61,372 bases of DNA from Clostridiales bacterium. Its GTDB lineage: Bacteria > Bacillota > Clostridia > Christensenellales > Borkfalkiaceae. Below the pieces are notes generated by a model, which had not been told where the DNA came from, made no database searches, and saw nothing but the letters and a program-made list of their open reading frames with translations. Made by a program: the position numbers and the translations under genes. Below are positions 31,430 to 40,900 of this stretch, piece after piece (positions within the stretch are counted from its first letter, which is position 1; each line of letters begins with the position of its first letter). The stretch spans positions 1-61,372 of the forward strand of contig SVIO01000009.1 of the NCBI GenBank assembly GCA_015069465.1, written 5' to 3'.

Positions 31430-32429
31430 AGTTGTCTTTAGATGATTGAACCTTAAAATCTTGACCTTCTTTGTAAACGCAAATGCTTCCAAGTTGGTCT
31501 GTACGATAAAGGCTATATTCTATGCAAATATTTTGAAGCCTTAGTAAAGTTTCACTTGATGGATGCCCATAATAATTGTCATTACCCACAGAAATTATGG
31601 CATTTTTTGGTTTTAGAAGTGATAAAAATTCATAACAAGAAGCATCTTCAGAGCCATGATGAGATAATTTTAGATAGTCCACATCGTTTAGGTTAACCTT
31701 AAAATCACGATAGTATATATCGTATATCTTGCTTAAGTAATTTTGAACGACATATTGTTCTTCTTTTTTCTCAGCATCGCCCGTAAAAACAAATCGCTTA
31801 TTAAAACAAGAAAAGTATATTATTGGCGAAAGATTATTTATATCGCCACTTGTAGGCACTAGATTTTGGGCAAGATTGTTATAACTATTTCTGCTATCGT
31901 TTTGGGGAGATAAAAAAGCAAAGTGATAATCGCTTTTAACAATTTGAGTTGGTAATATCGGATATTCAAACTCTATTTGTTTTTGTTCAATTAATCTTAA
32001 TATTTCTTCAAAAGGCTGAAAACTTTGCATCAATGCTTGATGGATTTTAGGAATAAACATTTTGCCGATAGAAAAATTGTTTATTATATCAACTGCATTA
32101 CCTATATGGTCAACATCAGGGTGAGTCAGTACGAAATAGTCTATTTTATTCACATCATACTCATTAAGATAATTTTTTATATATTTGCTGTTTTCATTAT
32201 ACTTATCGTCTTCGCCACAGTCGATAAGCATATTCTTGCCATCTGGCAGTCTTATAAAGATACAGTCCCCCTGCCCCACATCTAAAAAGTTTACCGAGAA
32301 ATCAGTGTGAACTTCGATATCCTTTAACGGTGGGAGTAACGGCTTGCAACCAGCAAAACTAAATACGCTTAAGCAAGTATATATTAAAATTATAAGTATA
32401 GAAACTAAACTTTTTCTTTTGTAATTCAT
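31428..32429 (-). CDS. Secreted metallo-beta-lactamase-fold protein (ComEC C-domain-like)
   Basis: A 333-residue protein with a hydrophobic N terminus ending in a lipobox (FSFAGC), so it is probably a lipoprotein. The MBL fold is like the extracytoplasmic nuclease domain of ComEC: FLDVGQGDCIFIRLP, metal-binding THPDVDHIGN near residue 103, LSHHGSEDAS near 255. Similar stand-alone proteins are annotated as competence-like hydrolases; whether it cuts DNA is unknown. It follows a patatin gene in the same direction, 11 bases away. Confidence 0.85.
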   Translation of the reverse strand: MNYKRKSLVSILIILIYTCLSVFSFAGCKPLLPPLKDIEVHTDFSVNFLDVGQGDCIFIRLPDGKNMLIDCGEDDKYNENSKYIKNYLNEYDVNKIDYFVLTHPDVDHIGNAVDIINNFSIGKMFIPKIHQALMQSFQPFEEILRLIEQKQIEFEYPILPTQIVKSDYHFAFLSPQNDSRNSYNNLAQNLVPTSGDINNLSPIIYFSCFNKRFVFTGDAEKKEEQYVVQNYLSKIYDIYYRDFKVNLNDVDYLKLSHHGSEDASCYEFLSLLKPKNAIISVGNDNYYGHPSSETLLRLQNICIEYSLYRTDQLGSICVYKEGQDFKVQSSKDN

Positions 32430-32440
32430 TTTTTATTTAC

Positions 32441-33253
32441 TTACTTAGGTTTTTTCTTATATGTTAAATTTTCGATATCTTGTTTAATCTTTGGAATAAA
32501 AGAAAGTGCATGCTGATAGCCTATATCATACATTTTACTGCCATCCCAAAAAGCAACCGAAGAAAACTCAGTTAAATTAGGGTGAAGCATTGTATCACTA
32601 AACTGATAGCCTTTTGCCCAAGGCTCATTTACCTTAGATTTATATGTTGGGAAAAACTTCTTTAATAAACTTGGTTTTGCATCTCTCGTAGATAGGTCTA
32701 TACCGATGATATAATCTGCATCCATTTCTTTAACTAAGTCTGCTGGGATAGAGTTGGTGTAAGCGCCATCAATATACCTTACCGCGTCAACCACTACGGG
32801 CTTAAAAAATGGTGGAATACTGCAAGAAGCGCATAGTGCCGTTGCCACACTGCCACTATCAAAAACCTTTTCATTGCCACTTTCAAGTTCGGTTGCAACT
32901 GCCTTAAACGGCTTTTGTAGTTCTTCAATATTTAAAGCACCTATTTCCCTATCAATAACCTTAAATAGCCCGGACGTATCCATTTTTATCATAAACACGT
33001 TAGTTATTTCGTTAAAGTCAATTCGTTTAAGAATTTCCATAATGTCGGTTGCCGAATATCCTGCCGAATAAAAAGCACCCACTACGCTACCTATACTAGT
33101 GCCGGCTATTATATCGAACTCAATGCCGTTTTCTTCAAAGGCTTTTAATGCCCCTAAATGAGCAAAGCCCTTAGCCCCACCAGAGCCAAGAGCCAAACCT
33201 ATTTTAATTTTTTTTGGTTTGCTTTTGCGAAAAAGCCAACTAAAAAATCCCAT
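32441..33253 (-). CDS. Patatin-like phospholipase
   Basis: A 270-residue serine acyl hydrolase of the RssA/YlbK branch. The oxyanion loop GSGGAKG is at about residue 23, the nucleophile motif GTSIG at about 50, and the catalytic aspartate in DGAYTNSIP at about 165. It would release fatty acids from membrane lipids. It sits between a small multidrug export family gene and the secreted MBL-fold gene, probably one transcript of three. Confidence 0.9.
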   Translation of the reverse strand: MGFFSWLFRKSKPKKIKIGLALGSGGAKGFAHLGALKAFEENGIEFDIIAGTSIGSVVGAFYSAGYSATDIMEILKRIDFNEITNVFMIKMDTSGLFKVIDREIGALNIEELQKPFKAVATELESGNEKVFDSGSVATALCASCSIPPFFKPVVVDAVRYIDGAYTNSIPADLVKEMDADYIIGIDLSTRDAKPSLLKKFFPTYKSKVNEPWAKGYQFSDTMLHPNLTEFSSVAFWDGSKMYDIGYQHALSFIPKIKQDIENLTYKKKPK

Positions 33254-33268
33254 ATTATCTCCTAATTA

Positions 33269-33895
33269 TTATTTTGTGTCTTGTGGTTTACTATTTGCTA
33301 TCTTTATTATAACCACAATTAAAAGAATTATAGCAAGCGCAAATAAACCATATAAAATATAATCTAACACTGCTATTGTCCAAATTGATAGACAAACTTC
33401 AGCAAGCACGGATATAATTAAGCCTGCAACAAGATTACCTATTAAAGCAGGCAAAATTGCTTCTTTAAATTTAAGCCCTAAGAACACGGCGATTGCCGTT
33501 CCCGTCCAAATCCCCGTCATAGGCAGTGGAATTGCAACAAAAATAAACACGCCAAGTTGTTTTAAATAAATGGCTTTTTTGTTGTTTTTATCAGCACCAT
33601 TATCTTCTTTAACAGCAGTTTCTGCCTTGCTAGAAAAATAGTTTTCTACCTTATACGCAAGTTTAGAAAAGATTTTTATCTTTTTAATTAAATTCAAAAT
33701 CGGTTTTAATAAAAAGTATATTGGAAAAAACACAAATGTAGAACCAGCATAAGCGAAAAGCAAAGAATAGAAAAAGTCTATTCCTGCGCCACGAGCAAAC
33801 ACTATGCCACCTTTTAGTTCAATAAGTGGAACAAATGACATAAAAATTGTCGCTAATATGTCATTTCCCACCAACTGTTGTATAAATTCAGTCAT
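33269..33895 (-). CDS. Small multidrug export family protein (COG2426)
   Basis: A 208-residue membrane protein with five or six helices. PLIELKGGIVFARGAGI at residues 22-38 and PLPMTGIWTGTA near 128 are signatures of the COG2426/PF06695 family, whose transport role is only predicted. AGGTGC precedes the start. It is divergent from the TtcA-like gene. Confidence 0.85.
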   Translation of the reverse strand: MTEFIQQLVGNDILATIFMSFVPLIELKGGIVFARGAGIDFFYSLLFAYAGSTFVFFPIYFLLKPILNLIKKIKIFSKLAYKVENYFSSKAETAVKEDNGADKNNKKAIYLKQLGVFIFVAIPLPMTGIWTGTAIAVFLGLKFKEAILPALIGNLVAGLIISVLAEVCLSIWTIAVLDYILYGLFALAIILLIVVIIKIANSKPQDTK

Positions 33896-33910
33896 ATTGC
33901 ACCTAAAAAA

Positions 33911-33939
33911 TTGTTTTTTTAATTATAATATAGTATAAT
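33911..33939 (+). promoter_or_regulatory. Promoter of the TtcA-like gene
   Basis: TTGTTT (33911-33916), 17 bases, TATAAT (33934-33939) on the plus strand. Confidence 0.55.
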
Positions 33940-33983
33940 GTATGTAACAAAAAAAATCAACTTAAATGATATAAAAGGTTATT

Positions 33984-34730
33984 ATGACAACACAAAAAAT
34001 GTTATCTGTTATGCGAAAAGGCATAACTAAATATAAAATGATAAAAGACGGCGATAAAATTGCCGTGGGCGTTTCTGGTGGTAAGGATAGCGTAACGCTA
34101 CTTAAACTTCTTGCTGAATATAAAAAGTGGGCGCCAGAAAGGTTTGAACTTTTTGCCATTTCTGTGGACTTAAATTTTGAAAACAATAAAACCGACTTTA
34201 CGCCTATTAAAGAACTATGTGACAGTCTTGACGTCCCTTTTTATATAGAGAAAACCGATATAGGCACTATTGTGTTTGATGTTAGAAAAGAGACTAATCC
34301 TTGCGCCTTATGTTCAAAAATGCGAAAAGGGGCGCTAAACAACCTAGCAAAAAAGTTGGGGTGCAACAAAGTGGCTTTAGGTCATCATAGAGATGACGCT
34401 ATAGATACCCTTATGCTTTCTCTTTTATATGAAGGCAGACTTTCAACCTTTGCGCCAAAAAGTTATCTTGATAAAATTGATTTAACTTTGATTAGGCCTA
34501 TGATTATGGTTAAAGAAATGGACATTATTTCATATTCTAAAACCTTGCCCATAGTTAAAAGTTGTTGTCCTGCAAATAAAATGACAAAGCGTGAATATGT
34601 TAAAGATTTAATTTCAAGTGTCGGCAAAGATATACCAAGTGTTAGGGATATGATGTTTACAGCACTTTTTCACCCAGAAAGATATAACCTTTTTGACAAG
34701 TTTGAAAAGGACATTGACACAATACTATAA
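33984..34730 (+). CDS. TtcA-like tRNA thiolation PP-loop ATPase
   Basis: A 248-residue enzyme of the TtcA/TtuA superfamily. The PP-loop VGVSGGKDSVTLL is near residue 30; CALCSKMRKG near 112 has the C-x2-C that with a later cysteine (SCCPAN near 200) can hold an iron-sulfur cluster; GHHRDDAIDTL near 135 is the second active-site motif. Family members add sulfur to tRNA (C32 in TtcA). The exact target cannot be read from sequence. It ends at a strong terminator. Confidence 0.85.
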   Translation: MTTQKMLSVMRKGITKYKMIKDGDKIAVGVSGGKDSVTLLKLLAEYKKWAPERFELFAISVDLNFENNKTDFTPIKELCDSLDVPFYIEKTDIGTIVFDVRKETNPCALCSKMRKGALNNLAKKLGCNKVALGHHRDDAIDTLMLSLLYEGRLSTFAPKSYLDKIDLTLIRPMIMVKEMDIISYSKTLPIVKSCCPANKMTKREYVKDLISSVGKDIPSVRDMMFTALFHPERYNLFDKFEKDIDTIL

Positions 34731-34736
34731 TTATTT

Positions 34737-34772
34737 AAAAAAAACCGTGACCTGTTGGTCACGGTTTTTTTT
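34737..34772. terminator. Bidirectional rho-independent terminator
   Basis: Stem AAAACCGTGACC / GGTCACGGTTTT with a TGTT loop and long A and T runs on either side, between convergent genes. Confidence 0.88.
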
Positions 34773-34782
34773 GCTTTTATAA

Positions 34783-35742
34783 TTAAATTGCTAAGTTTAA
34801 TAATAGATATAAAACAGGAATTGTTATAACAGAAAATAGTGTTGAGCCCGATGTGTATAGAACTGAATTTTCGCTGTCCATGCCAAATTTGTCTGATAAC
34901 ATTGCCGCAATTGGTGCTGCTGGCATTGAGAAAGTTATATACGATGCAATAATTATTGTATTGTCTATAGGTGCAACAATGTTTATAAGTAATAGCACAC
35001 CTACGATAAGTACTGGTGAAAGTATAAGTCTTACAAAACTTACGTAATACACTTTTAGACTTGTAAACAACTTAGTTATATTAACATCGGCAAACTTCAT
35101 ACCTAAAATTGTCATTGAAAGTGCAACTACAACTCCCTTAAGGTGATTTGAATAGTCTACAATAATGTCTTTAACATCTCCACTAAATCCTAACAAGTTC
35201 AATATAACGCCTAAAATAAATGCAATAAGAACAAAGTTTGTGAGTAAGCCTTTTGCTGAGATATGTTTTTTATCCCCAGAAAGCAAATAGTTTCCATAAG
35301 TTGGCCACAATACGTTAGTCAATACATTTGCAACAGCCACATAAACTATTACAATGCTTAAAGGAGTTCCTTCAAAAATAGCAAGCGCCAAAGGCAAGCC
35401 TATTAAACCGTTGTTTGGGATTATCATACAAAATCTTGCCATGCGTCTTTGGTCATCTAATGGTTCAAACTTAGAGAAAATCTTAGAAAGCAAGATAAGT
35501 GCAATTTCGCCAAGCATAAAGATTAAAACGGTTAACAAAATGCCTGTAATTGTATCAGTTGATATTTGAATACTAAGAGTGTTTACCAAAATCATAAATG
35601 GTAAGCCAAGATACAATAATATCGTTGTCAAAACACCAGAGTCTGAACTTTTTAAATGTTTTGTCTTTACTAACAAATACCCAGGGATTGCTAAAAGAAC
35701 AAACATTATAACGTTTCTAAGCATAATTAAAAATTCGCCCAT
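34783..35742 (-). CDS. AEC (auxin efflux carrier) family transporter
   Basis: A 319-residue permease with ten predicted helices arranged as two five-helix halves. LLYLGLPFMILVN near residue 45 and MPAAPIAAMLSDKFG near 275 are typical of the AEC family, which in bacteria moves organic acids such as malate or malonate. It follows queH by 2 bases and is probably the last gene of the S51-QueH-AEC operon. The substrate is unknown. Confidence 0.88.
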   Translation of the reverse strand: MGEFLIMLRNVIMFVLLAIPGYLLVKTKHLKSSDSGVLTTILLYLGLPFMILVNTLSIQISTDTITGILLTVLIFMLGEIALILLSKIFSKFEPLDDQRRMARFCMIIPNNGLIGLPLALAIFEGTPLSIVIVYVAVANVLTNVLWPTYGNYLLSGDKKHISAKGLLTNFVLIAFILGVILNLLGFSGDVKDIIVDYSNHLKGVVVALSMTILGMKFADVNITKLFTSLKVYYVSFVRLILSPVLIVGVLLLINIVAPIDNTIIIASYITFSMPAAPIAAMLSDKFGMDSENSVLYTSGSTLFSVITIPVLYLLLNLAI

Positions 35743-35744
35743 AG

Positions 35745-36359
35745 TTAAAGTCTTCCTTCTTCTTGTTGTTTTATTTTTGAAAATTCACAGCCACAATAGT
35801 TTTGGCGATATAAATTATTCTCTTTGCTTAATCTAATTGAGTTAAGATATCCGTTTTGTTTTTTAAAGTCTGATGGCAAATATTTTGCACCCAAACTTTT
35901 TTCCAAATTAAAGCCTATCTCGTTTATAAGTTTGGCGTTTTTAAGTGGGCTAACGGTTAAAGTAGTTGCAAAATAATCATAGCCTAATTCTTTGCACTTT
36001 AAGGCAGTTTTTTCTAATCTTAAATTAAAACACTTTTCACACCTTACCCCACCTTCTCTTTCCTTTTCTAAGCCATTAACTTGGCTTAAAAAACTTTGCT
36101 TATCATAATCAGCAACAATGCAATCTATCCCCAAACTCTTAGAGTATCTAACTTGCTCTGTTGCCCTTAAATTAAATTCATCTAAGGTGTCAATATTTGG
36201 ATTATAATAAAAAATGGTGATATCAAAATAATCAATTAGCCTATCTATGCACGCAGTTGAGCAAGGCGCACAGCAAGAGTGAAGTAAAATTTTTTTCTTT
36301 TGCCAACCATTTGATTTTATAATTTCAAGCATGGCTTTATTATAATCTATTTTATTCAT
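35745..36359 (-). CDS. queH: Epoxyqueuosine reductase QueH
   Basis: A 204-residue enzyme for the last step of queuosine tRNA modification. The family cysteines are present: HSCCAPCS (residues about 27-33), CEKCFNLR near 103, and YCGCEF near the C terminus; these hold an iron-sulfur cluster and a second metal site. Its ATG overlaps the stop codon of the S51 peptidase gene (TAATG). Other queuosine genes are not in the window. Confidence 0.93.
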   Translation of the reverse strand: MNKIDYNKAMLEIIKSNGWQKKKILLHSCCAPCSTACIDRLIDYFDITIFYYNPNIDTLDEFNLRATEQVRYSKSLGIDCIVADYDKQSFLSQVNGLEKEREGGVRCEKCFNLRLEKTALKCKELGYDYFATTLTVSPLKNAKLINEIGFNLEKSLGAKYLPSDFKKQNGYLNSIRLSKENNLYRQNYCGCEFSKIKQQEEGRL

Positions 36360-37057
36360 TAAATTTCCTTTTTGGCAATATTTTCGCCATCATAGGTAAT
36401 AAAGTATGCCTTTCCACCACTGCTGATTGACTTTGTAAACTTTCCATCAACAAACTCAATAGCCGAGTTATTTTCCACGCAATAGCAACTCTTTATATCC
36501 CCTTTCTTTAATGCTTCAAGAAAATCTTGTTCTCTATCATCAAAGTGTGGGCACATACACCCATCGAGAATACCAAGACCTTTTTTTAGCACATAGTCGG
36601 CACTTTCGCCACGCATTATTTCATAATCGGTGTACATATCCTTAAACCAGCAAATTGCCCCAGCAGAAAGCCCACAAATAATTTTTCCATTATTATAGGC
36701 GTCGATGATGAGTTTGTCTAACCCAAACTCTTTCCACTTTTCAAGCATAAAAAGTGTGTCGCCCCCACCGATATAAATGCAGTCTGCCTTGTCGATTTTA
36801 TCGGCAATTTTTTGTTTGTCCATTTCGCCATAAACGATTAGCGCAACTTCTGCCTTAATATCAAACACCGAAGTGTATGTTTTTCTAAAACTATTAAAAT
36901 ATGGCATGCTATCGTGAGAAGCCGTACCGATAAAAAGAGCATTTGCCCTGTTTTCACCTGCGTGCTCTTTTGCAAGGCTCGCTATATATCTATCAATTTC
37001 TAAAGTGGTTTTTTTCTTTATCTCTCCACCACCAATTGCTATAATCCTTTTTTGCAT
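36359..37057 (-). CDS. Peptidase E-like (family S51) protein
   Basis: A 232-residue serine hydrolase of the dipeptidase E/cyanophycinase family. YIGGGDTLFML near residue 95 and the nucleophile elbow GLSAGAICW near 133 are diagnostic. Family members cleave Asp-X dipeptides. First gene of a three-gene operon with queH and an AEC transporter; AAGGG before the ATG. Confidence 0.9.
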   Translation of the reverse strand: MQKRIIAIGGGEIKKKTTLEIDRYIASLAKEHAGENRANALFIGTASHDSMPYFNSFRKTYTSVFDIKAEVALIVYGEMDKQKIADKIDKADCIYIGGGDTLFMLEKWKEFGLDKLIIDAYNNGKIICGLSAGAICWFKDMYTDYEIMRGESADYVLKKGLGILDGCMCPHFDDREQDFLEALKKGDIKSCYCVENNSAIEFVDGKFTKSISSGGKAYFITYDGENIAKKEI

Positions 37058-37087
37058 AATCCCTTATAAAAAAGGTTAGAAAACTAT

Positions 37088-37777
37088 CTAACCTTTAATA
37101 ATTTTTTCAGCATTAAGAGTAAACACTTTATTTGCAATGTCTACACCAAACTTTTTTTCAACAAACTTATTTGCTTCAAGCAAAAGATTCTCTCTGTTAT
37201 GATGCACGTCGCTTGAAACAAAATCTACTAAATTTTCTTTGAAAAGTTTTTTAACTAATCCATAATATATTCTTTTAAATTTTCCAACTATAGATTCTGC
37301 GTTAACTTGAATAAGTCCACCGAGTGATTTAATTTCAAACGCAGTTTTAAGGTCAGAATTTAAGTATCTTTCATAGTGTGCAATGATAGGTATATAGCCA
37401 AGAACTTTTAGTTCGTAAACTATCTCTGTCATATCCACATATTTATCATAGTCAAATTCTAACAAAACAAACTTGCTATCGTTCATAGATAGAACTTTTT
37501 TATTAGCGAACGCCGTTTTATAATGTTCATCAATGAAAATTTCTTGACCTAAATATAAGTTTACAGGCAAATTTTCATCGCTAACAATTTTCTTGAATTT
37601 TTCAAACTCACCCTTTAATACGTTTGGTGGAAGTTTGTATATCTTTCTATAATGTGGTGTTAAAATTATATCTGTTGTTCCTTGATTAACACACTCTTTT
37701 AGCATATCAATAGAAATATTATTGTCCAAACTCCCGTCATCTACAAAAGGCAAAATGTGTGTATGTATATCAATCAT
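37088..37777 (-). CDS. PHP-family tyrosine-protein phosphatase (CpsB/YwqE-like)
   Basis: A 229-residue manganese-dependent phosphatase that dephosphorylates bacterial tyrosine kinases. DIHTHILPFVDDGS at residues 3-16 is the metal-binding start of the PHP fold; HY at 42, AHYERY near 133 and SSDVHHN near 190 supply further metal ligands. It is three bases after the tyrosine kinase gene, its likely substrate. Confidence 0.92.
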   Translation of the reverse strand: MIDIHTHILPFVDDGSLDNNISIDMLKECVNQGTTDIILTPHYRKIYKLPPNVLKGEFEKFKKIVSDENLPVNLYLGQEIFIDEHYKTAFANKKVLSMNDSKFVLLEFDYDKYVDMTEIVYELKVLGYIPIIAHYERYLNSDLKTAFEIKSLGGLIQVNAESIVGKFKRIYYGLVKKLFKENLVDFVSSDVHHNRENLLLEANKFVEKKFGVDIANKVFTLNAEKIIKG

Positions 37778-37779
37778 TA

Positions 37780-38556
37780 TTATTTTACGTCTGTCCCTTC
37801 TTCTAGTCCTTCATCAATTTCGTTATCAACATATGCTTGTTCTGCATAAGTTTTATATTTATAATAATGTCCGTTATAAAAACTCTTGTCATTATTCTTA
37901 TCATACATTGTAAATACAGAGCCGAGAAGTTCTGCCCCAGTTTTCTTTAACTCTTTTACGGCTTCCATAACTTGTCCTTTTGTTGTTGAAGCATAAGCCA
38001 CCACAAACAAAATTCCATCTGAAACTTTTGAAATATGAATATAATCTGAAACTTGAAGTACAGGTGCACAATCTAAGAATACAAAGTCATATTCGTTTCT
38101 TAATTCGTTAAGGAGGTTTTTGAACTTGTCTGACAAAAGTAAAAGCGATGGATTATAAACAGGCACGCCCGTTGTTATAATATCAACATTTTTGTATGCT
38201 GTTTTCTTAACAATGTCTTGTTTAGTTTTCTTGTCCATAAAATAGTCAGAAAGCCCACAATCTTTACTAAAAGAAAAAAGCCTATGTAGTCTTGGACGAC
38301 GAAAATCTAAATCGATTATAAGAACCTTTTTGTTGGTTTGACCAATGGTTACGGCAAGGTTGCCAAGAAGTGTAGTCTTTCCTTCTGACATGATTGATGA
38401 TTCTATTTGAATAATCTTATGCTTTCCATCGGCATTGATGTATAAAAGGTTATCCTTTAATCTGTTATAATCTTCAAATTCACTACTCTTTGTGTTTTCA
38501 TCAATGAAGATTCTTCCTAATTCGTCTACTTGTGTTTTTTTCTTAAATAAAGCCAT
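37780..38556 (-). CDS. BY-kinase (CpsD/YwqD-like tyrosine kinase)
   Basis: A 258-residue P-loop tyrosine kinase. Walker A SEGKTTLLGNLA near residue 57, Walker A' VLIIDLDFRRPRLH near 85, Walker B FVFLDCAP near 150. The tail has a cluster of six tyrosines (about residues 227-242) for autophosphorylation. Firmicute CpsD needs a membrane activator (CpsC), which is not adjacent. No polysaccharide genes flank the pair. TTGCAA-N17-TATAAT (38589-38617) drives it. Confidence 0.92.
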   Translation of the reverse strand: MALFKKKTQVDELGRIFIDENTKSSEFEDYNRLKDNLLYINADGKHKIIQIESSIMSEGKTTLLGNLAVTIGQTNKKVLIIDLDFRRPRLHRLFSFSKDCGLSDYFMDKKTKQDIVKKTAYKNVDIITTGVPVYNPSLLLLSDKFKNLLNELRNEYDFVFLDCAPVLQVSDYIHISKVSDGILFVVAYASTTKGQVMEAVKELKKTGAELLGSVFTMYDKNNDKSFYNGHYYKYKTYAEQAYVDNEIDEGLEEGTDVK

Positions 38557-38588
38557 TGTTTTTCCTCCAACAGTCTTTTGTTGCTACT

Positions 38589-38617
38589 ATTATACACCAA
38601 AAGTTTATAAATTGCAA
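38589..38617 (-). promoter_or_regulatory. Promoter of the tyrosine kinase/phosphatase pair
   Basis: TTGCAA (38612-38617), 17 bases, TATAAT (38589-38594) on the minus strand. Confidence 0.65.
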
Positions 38618-38666
38618 TAAAAATGTGTACAATTTACCCTGTAATATATTTAAATTATATTATATA

Positions 38667-39152
38667 TTACGAACTTTGTGCTATTTTATGTAAATCTAAT
38701 AAACACTCTTTACTTTCGGTTATAAGTTTTTCAAACATAGCATTTTGCGAGTTTTGATAATTTTTTCTTAACTTTTTATAATTTTCTATAATTAAATACT
38801 CGTTTAGTGCCACTTCTAAATATAATTGCTTAGTTTTTTTTGGCGCTATAATATCGCTATAATACTGCCAAGTATTTTTTTCGTGATTTAATAGTTTTGA
38901 CATGGATAAACTTTCATTATTTAAACTACATAATTCAATAAGGTGCTTTATATTGCACAAAATCACCTGCAAAATGGCATCGGCGAGTTTTGGGTTTTTT
39001 GGTTTTACGTCAAAATAAAACTTAACGTTTTTAAGCAAAACACTAAGCACTCCGTGACTTCCAAAACAAGAATCGTCTTTTAGCATTGAAATCTTTTTTT
39101 GAAGTTTTTTATTTATAAAATCACATATGTAAATATTATCCTTTTCTTCCAT
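38667..39152 (-). CDS. Uncharacterised helical protein
   Basis: A 161-residue soluble, mostly helical protein with no recognised family. It contains several leucine-rich helices (ADAILQVILCNIKHLIELC near residue 59) and HEKNTWQYYSDII near 90, a layout like a four-helix bundle. GGGGAG precedes the ATG. It is a single gene between the BY-kinase and an InlB-repeat lipoprotein; its function is unknown. Confidence 0.6.
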   Translation of the reverse strand: MEEKDNIYICDFINKKLQKKISMLKDDSCFGSHGVLSVLLKNVKFYFDVKPKNPKLADAILQVILCNIKHLIELCSLNNESLSMSKLLNHEKNTWQYYSDIIAPKKTKQLYLEVALNEYLIIENYKKLRKNYQNSQNAMFEKLITESKECLLDLHKIAQSS

Positions 39153-39208
39153 AACGCACTCCCCTTGTGCATTATATGTTTATTTACACTTTGTTGTTTA
39201 CTTTACAT

Positions 39209-39246
39209 AAAAAATAAAACCACGCTCGGTGATGTGAGTATGGTTT
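39209..39246 (-). terminator. Probable terminator of the InlB-repeat lipoprotein gene
   Basis: Imperfect stem AAAACCACGCTC / GTGAGTATGGTTTT with T-tracts, directly after the stop codon. Confidence 0.55.
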
Positions 39247-39261
39247 TTTAATAATTAAATT

Positions 39262-40785
39262 TTAATAGTGTGGCGACCACACAATTTTTATATGTGGAAC
39301 TAAAACTATAGTGTCGCCAGCCTTTATGTCTGGTAAATTTTCTTGATTAAAAATTGTGCTTACCATAACTTTATGCCCTATATTAGAACTATCTATATAC
39401 TTCCAATAATTGCCAAACACATATTCGTTTACCTTAGGCTCTTCAATTGGGTCAACTACAGGTAATATTGCTATATCTTTTGCAGAGAAAAGTGACTGAC
39501 CTTCAATTAGTTCAATTTCAACATCTTCAAGCGATGTTGTTTTAACTATATCCCCCCACTTAACCACAGTGCAAAGAATATTTTTGTTATTTATGCCAAC
39601 CGAAGATGTTAGGCTAAACTTAACCTTATATTTTGCTCTATACACTGCCTTTACTGTAATATTTTGTGCATATTCCCAAACATTGCCCTGCTTAATTTCA
39701 TCGTCATTATAAAACCAACCGACAAACTCATGGTCTTGTTTTTGAGCGATAGGCAAGTTTTCTATTTCATAGCCAAAATAAAATTCAGTTTGGTTTTGCC
39801 CTATAATTTCTCCACCATCGGCATCAAAGGTTACTATATAAGGGCTTTTTTCCCAAGTGGCTTTTAAGTTTACATCAGCAAGGTTTCCATTAACCTTAAA
39901 ATGCTCAAGAGTGATTTCGTTTGCAAAATATTTTTCACTTTTTCCATTTATTTGCCAGCCATCAAAACTATATCCTTTGCGCATTGGATTAGTTAATTCT
40001 ATTGGCGTGTTTTGGTTAAATGAACGCTGAATATTAGTTTGCTGTCTGTCTCCACCATTAAGGTCATAACTAATAACATAATCTTGACTTGACACGTACA
40101 CACTGCTAAGCACTGCGCTATTATCATTATCCCAAACGATGCCTTTATCTATAGGAACGCCATCTTCATCAGTCCAATAAGCAAACTTTTTGTCAGGCTC
40201 TATCGGTGGTTGAATAGAGTCAAAATCAAGCGTGTCGTTATACTTTACCCTTAGCGTGTTTTTATCAAAATCATTACCATTTATATCCTTAAAAGTAAAG
40301 TCATATTCTTTCAAGGTCCATTGGGCATGTATTTCGCAACTTTTTGTAATTGTTTCAAGTGGTTTTGACCAAGAAAGTGTGTATCCCTTTTTCTTAAACT
40401 CAGGGGCTTTTTCCATTATCTCATATGCACTGTTTGCTATAATGCTTACAATTCGATTGCCAGAATCATCTTTCCCACCATTTGCATAAAAAACAATGCT
40501 CATATCATACCTTGTCCACTGAGCGACAACGGTTGTGCTTGATTTTATTCTTGAAATAGACACATTCCAGCCAGCAAAGTTATATCCTTCTCTAATGTAA
40601 ATAGGCTCTACGATTTGCTTAGAACTAGTTACCTTTTGAACTTCATCGCCATAGTAAAGGGTTGCATCTTGATGCCCACTTGTAAAAGTAACGGTAAAAG
40701 ACTCATCTTTTTTACAACTGATAAAACCAAGCGTTGAAAAGCACAACGCTATACATAAAACTATTACGAGTATTCTTTTATACAA
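39262..40785 (-). CDS. Lipoprotein with InlB-type (Flg_new) repeats
   Basis: A 507-residue secreted protein. A signal peptide ends in the lipobox GFISC (residues about 20-24). It then has several InlB B-repeats/Listeria-Bacteroides repeats of about 70 residues, each with a YxFxGW-like core (YNFAGW, YTLSW, YSFDGW, HEFVGW) and a following AxW strand. Such repeats serve as surface stalks or ligand-binding units. The start appears to be TTG at 40785, about ten bases after a GGGGGG run. No LPXTG anchor; lipid anchoring instead. Confidence 0.85.
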   Translation of the reverse strand: MYKRILVIVLCIALCFSTLGFISCKKDESFTVTFTSGHQDATLYYGDEVQKVTSSKQIVEPIYIREGYNFAGWNVSISRIKSSTTVVAQWTRYDMSIVFYANGGKDDSGNRIVSIIANSAYEIMEKAPEFKKKGYTLSWSKPLETITKSCEIHAQWTLKEYDFTFKDINGNDFDKNTLRVKYNDTLDFDSIQPPIEPDKKFAYWTDEDGVPIDKGIVWDNDNSAVLSSVYVSSQDYVISYDLNGGDRQQTNIQRSFNQNTPIELTNPMRKGYSFDGWQINGKSEKYFANEITLEHFKVNGNLADVNLKATWEKSPYIVTFDADGGEIIGQNQTEFYFGYEIENLPIAQKQDHEFVGWFYNDDEIKQGNVWEYAQNITVKAVYRAKYKVKFSLTSSVGINNKNILCTVVKWGDIVKTTSLEDVEIELIEGQSLFSAKDIAILPVVDPIEEPKVNEYVFGNYWKYIDSSNIGHKVMVSTIFNQENLPDIKAGDTIVLVPHIKIVWSPHY

Positions 40786-40820
40786 AGCAGTTATGCCCCC
40801 CTTTCTTAATAATCTTAATT

Positions 40821-40850
40821 ATTATACTATATAAAAAGGCAACATGTCAA
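40821..40850 (-). promoter_or_regulatory. Promoter of the InlB-repeat lipoprotein gene
   Basis: TTGACA (40845-40850), 18 bases, TATAAT (40821-40826) on the minus strand. Confidence 0.7.
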
Positions 40851-40900
40851 CATAACTACAAAATTAGGGCTAAATTTATATAGGCTATTTCATCTTACTA

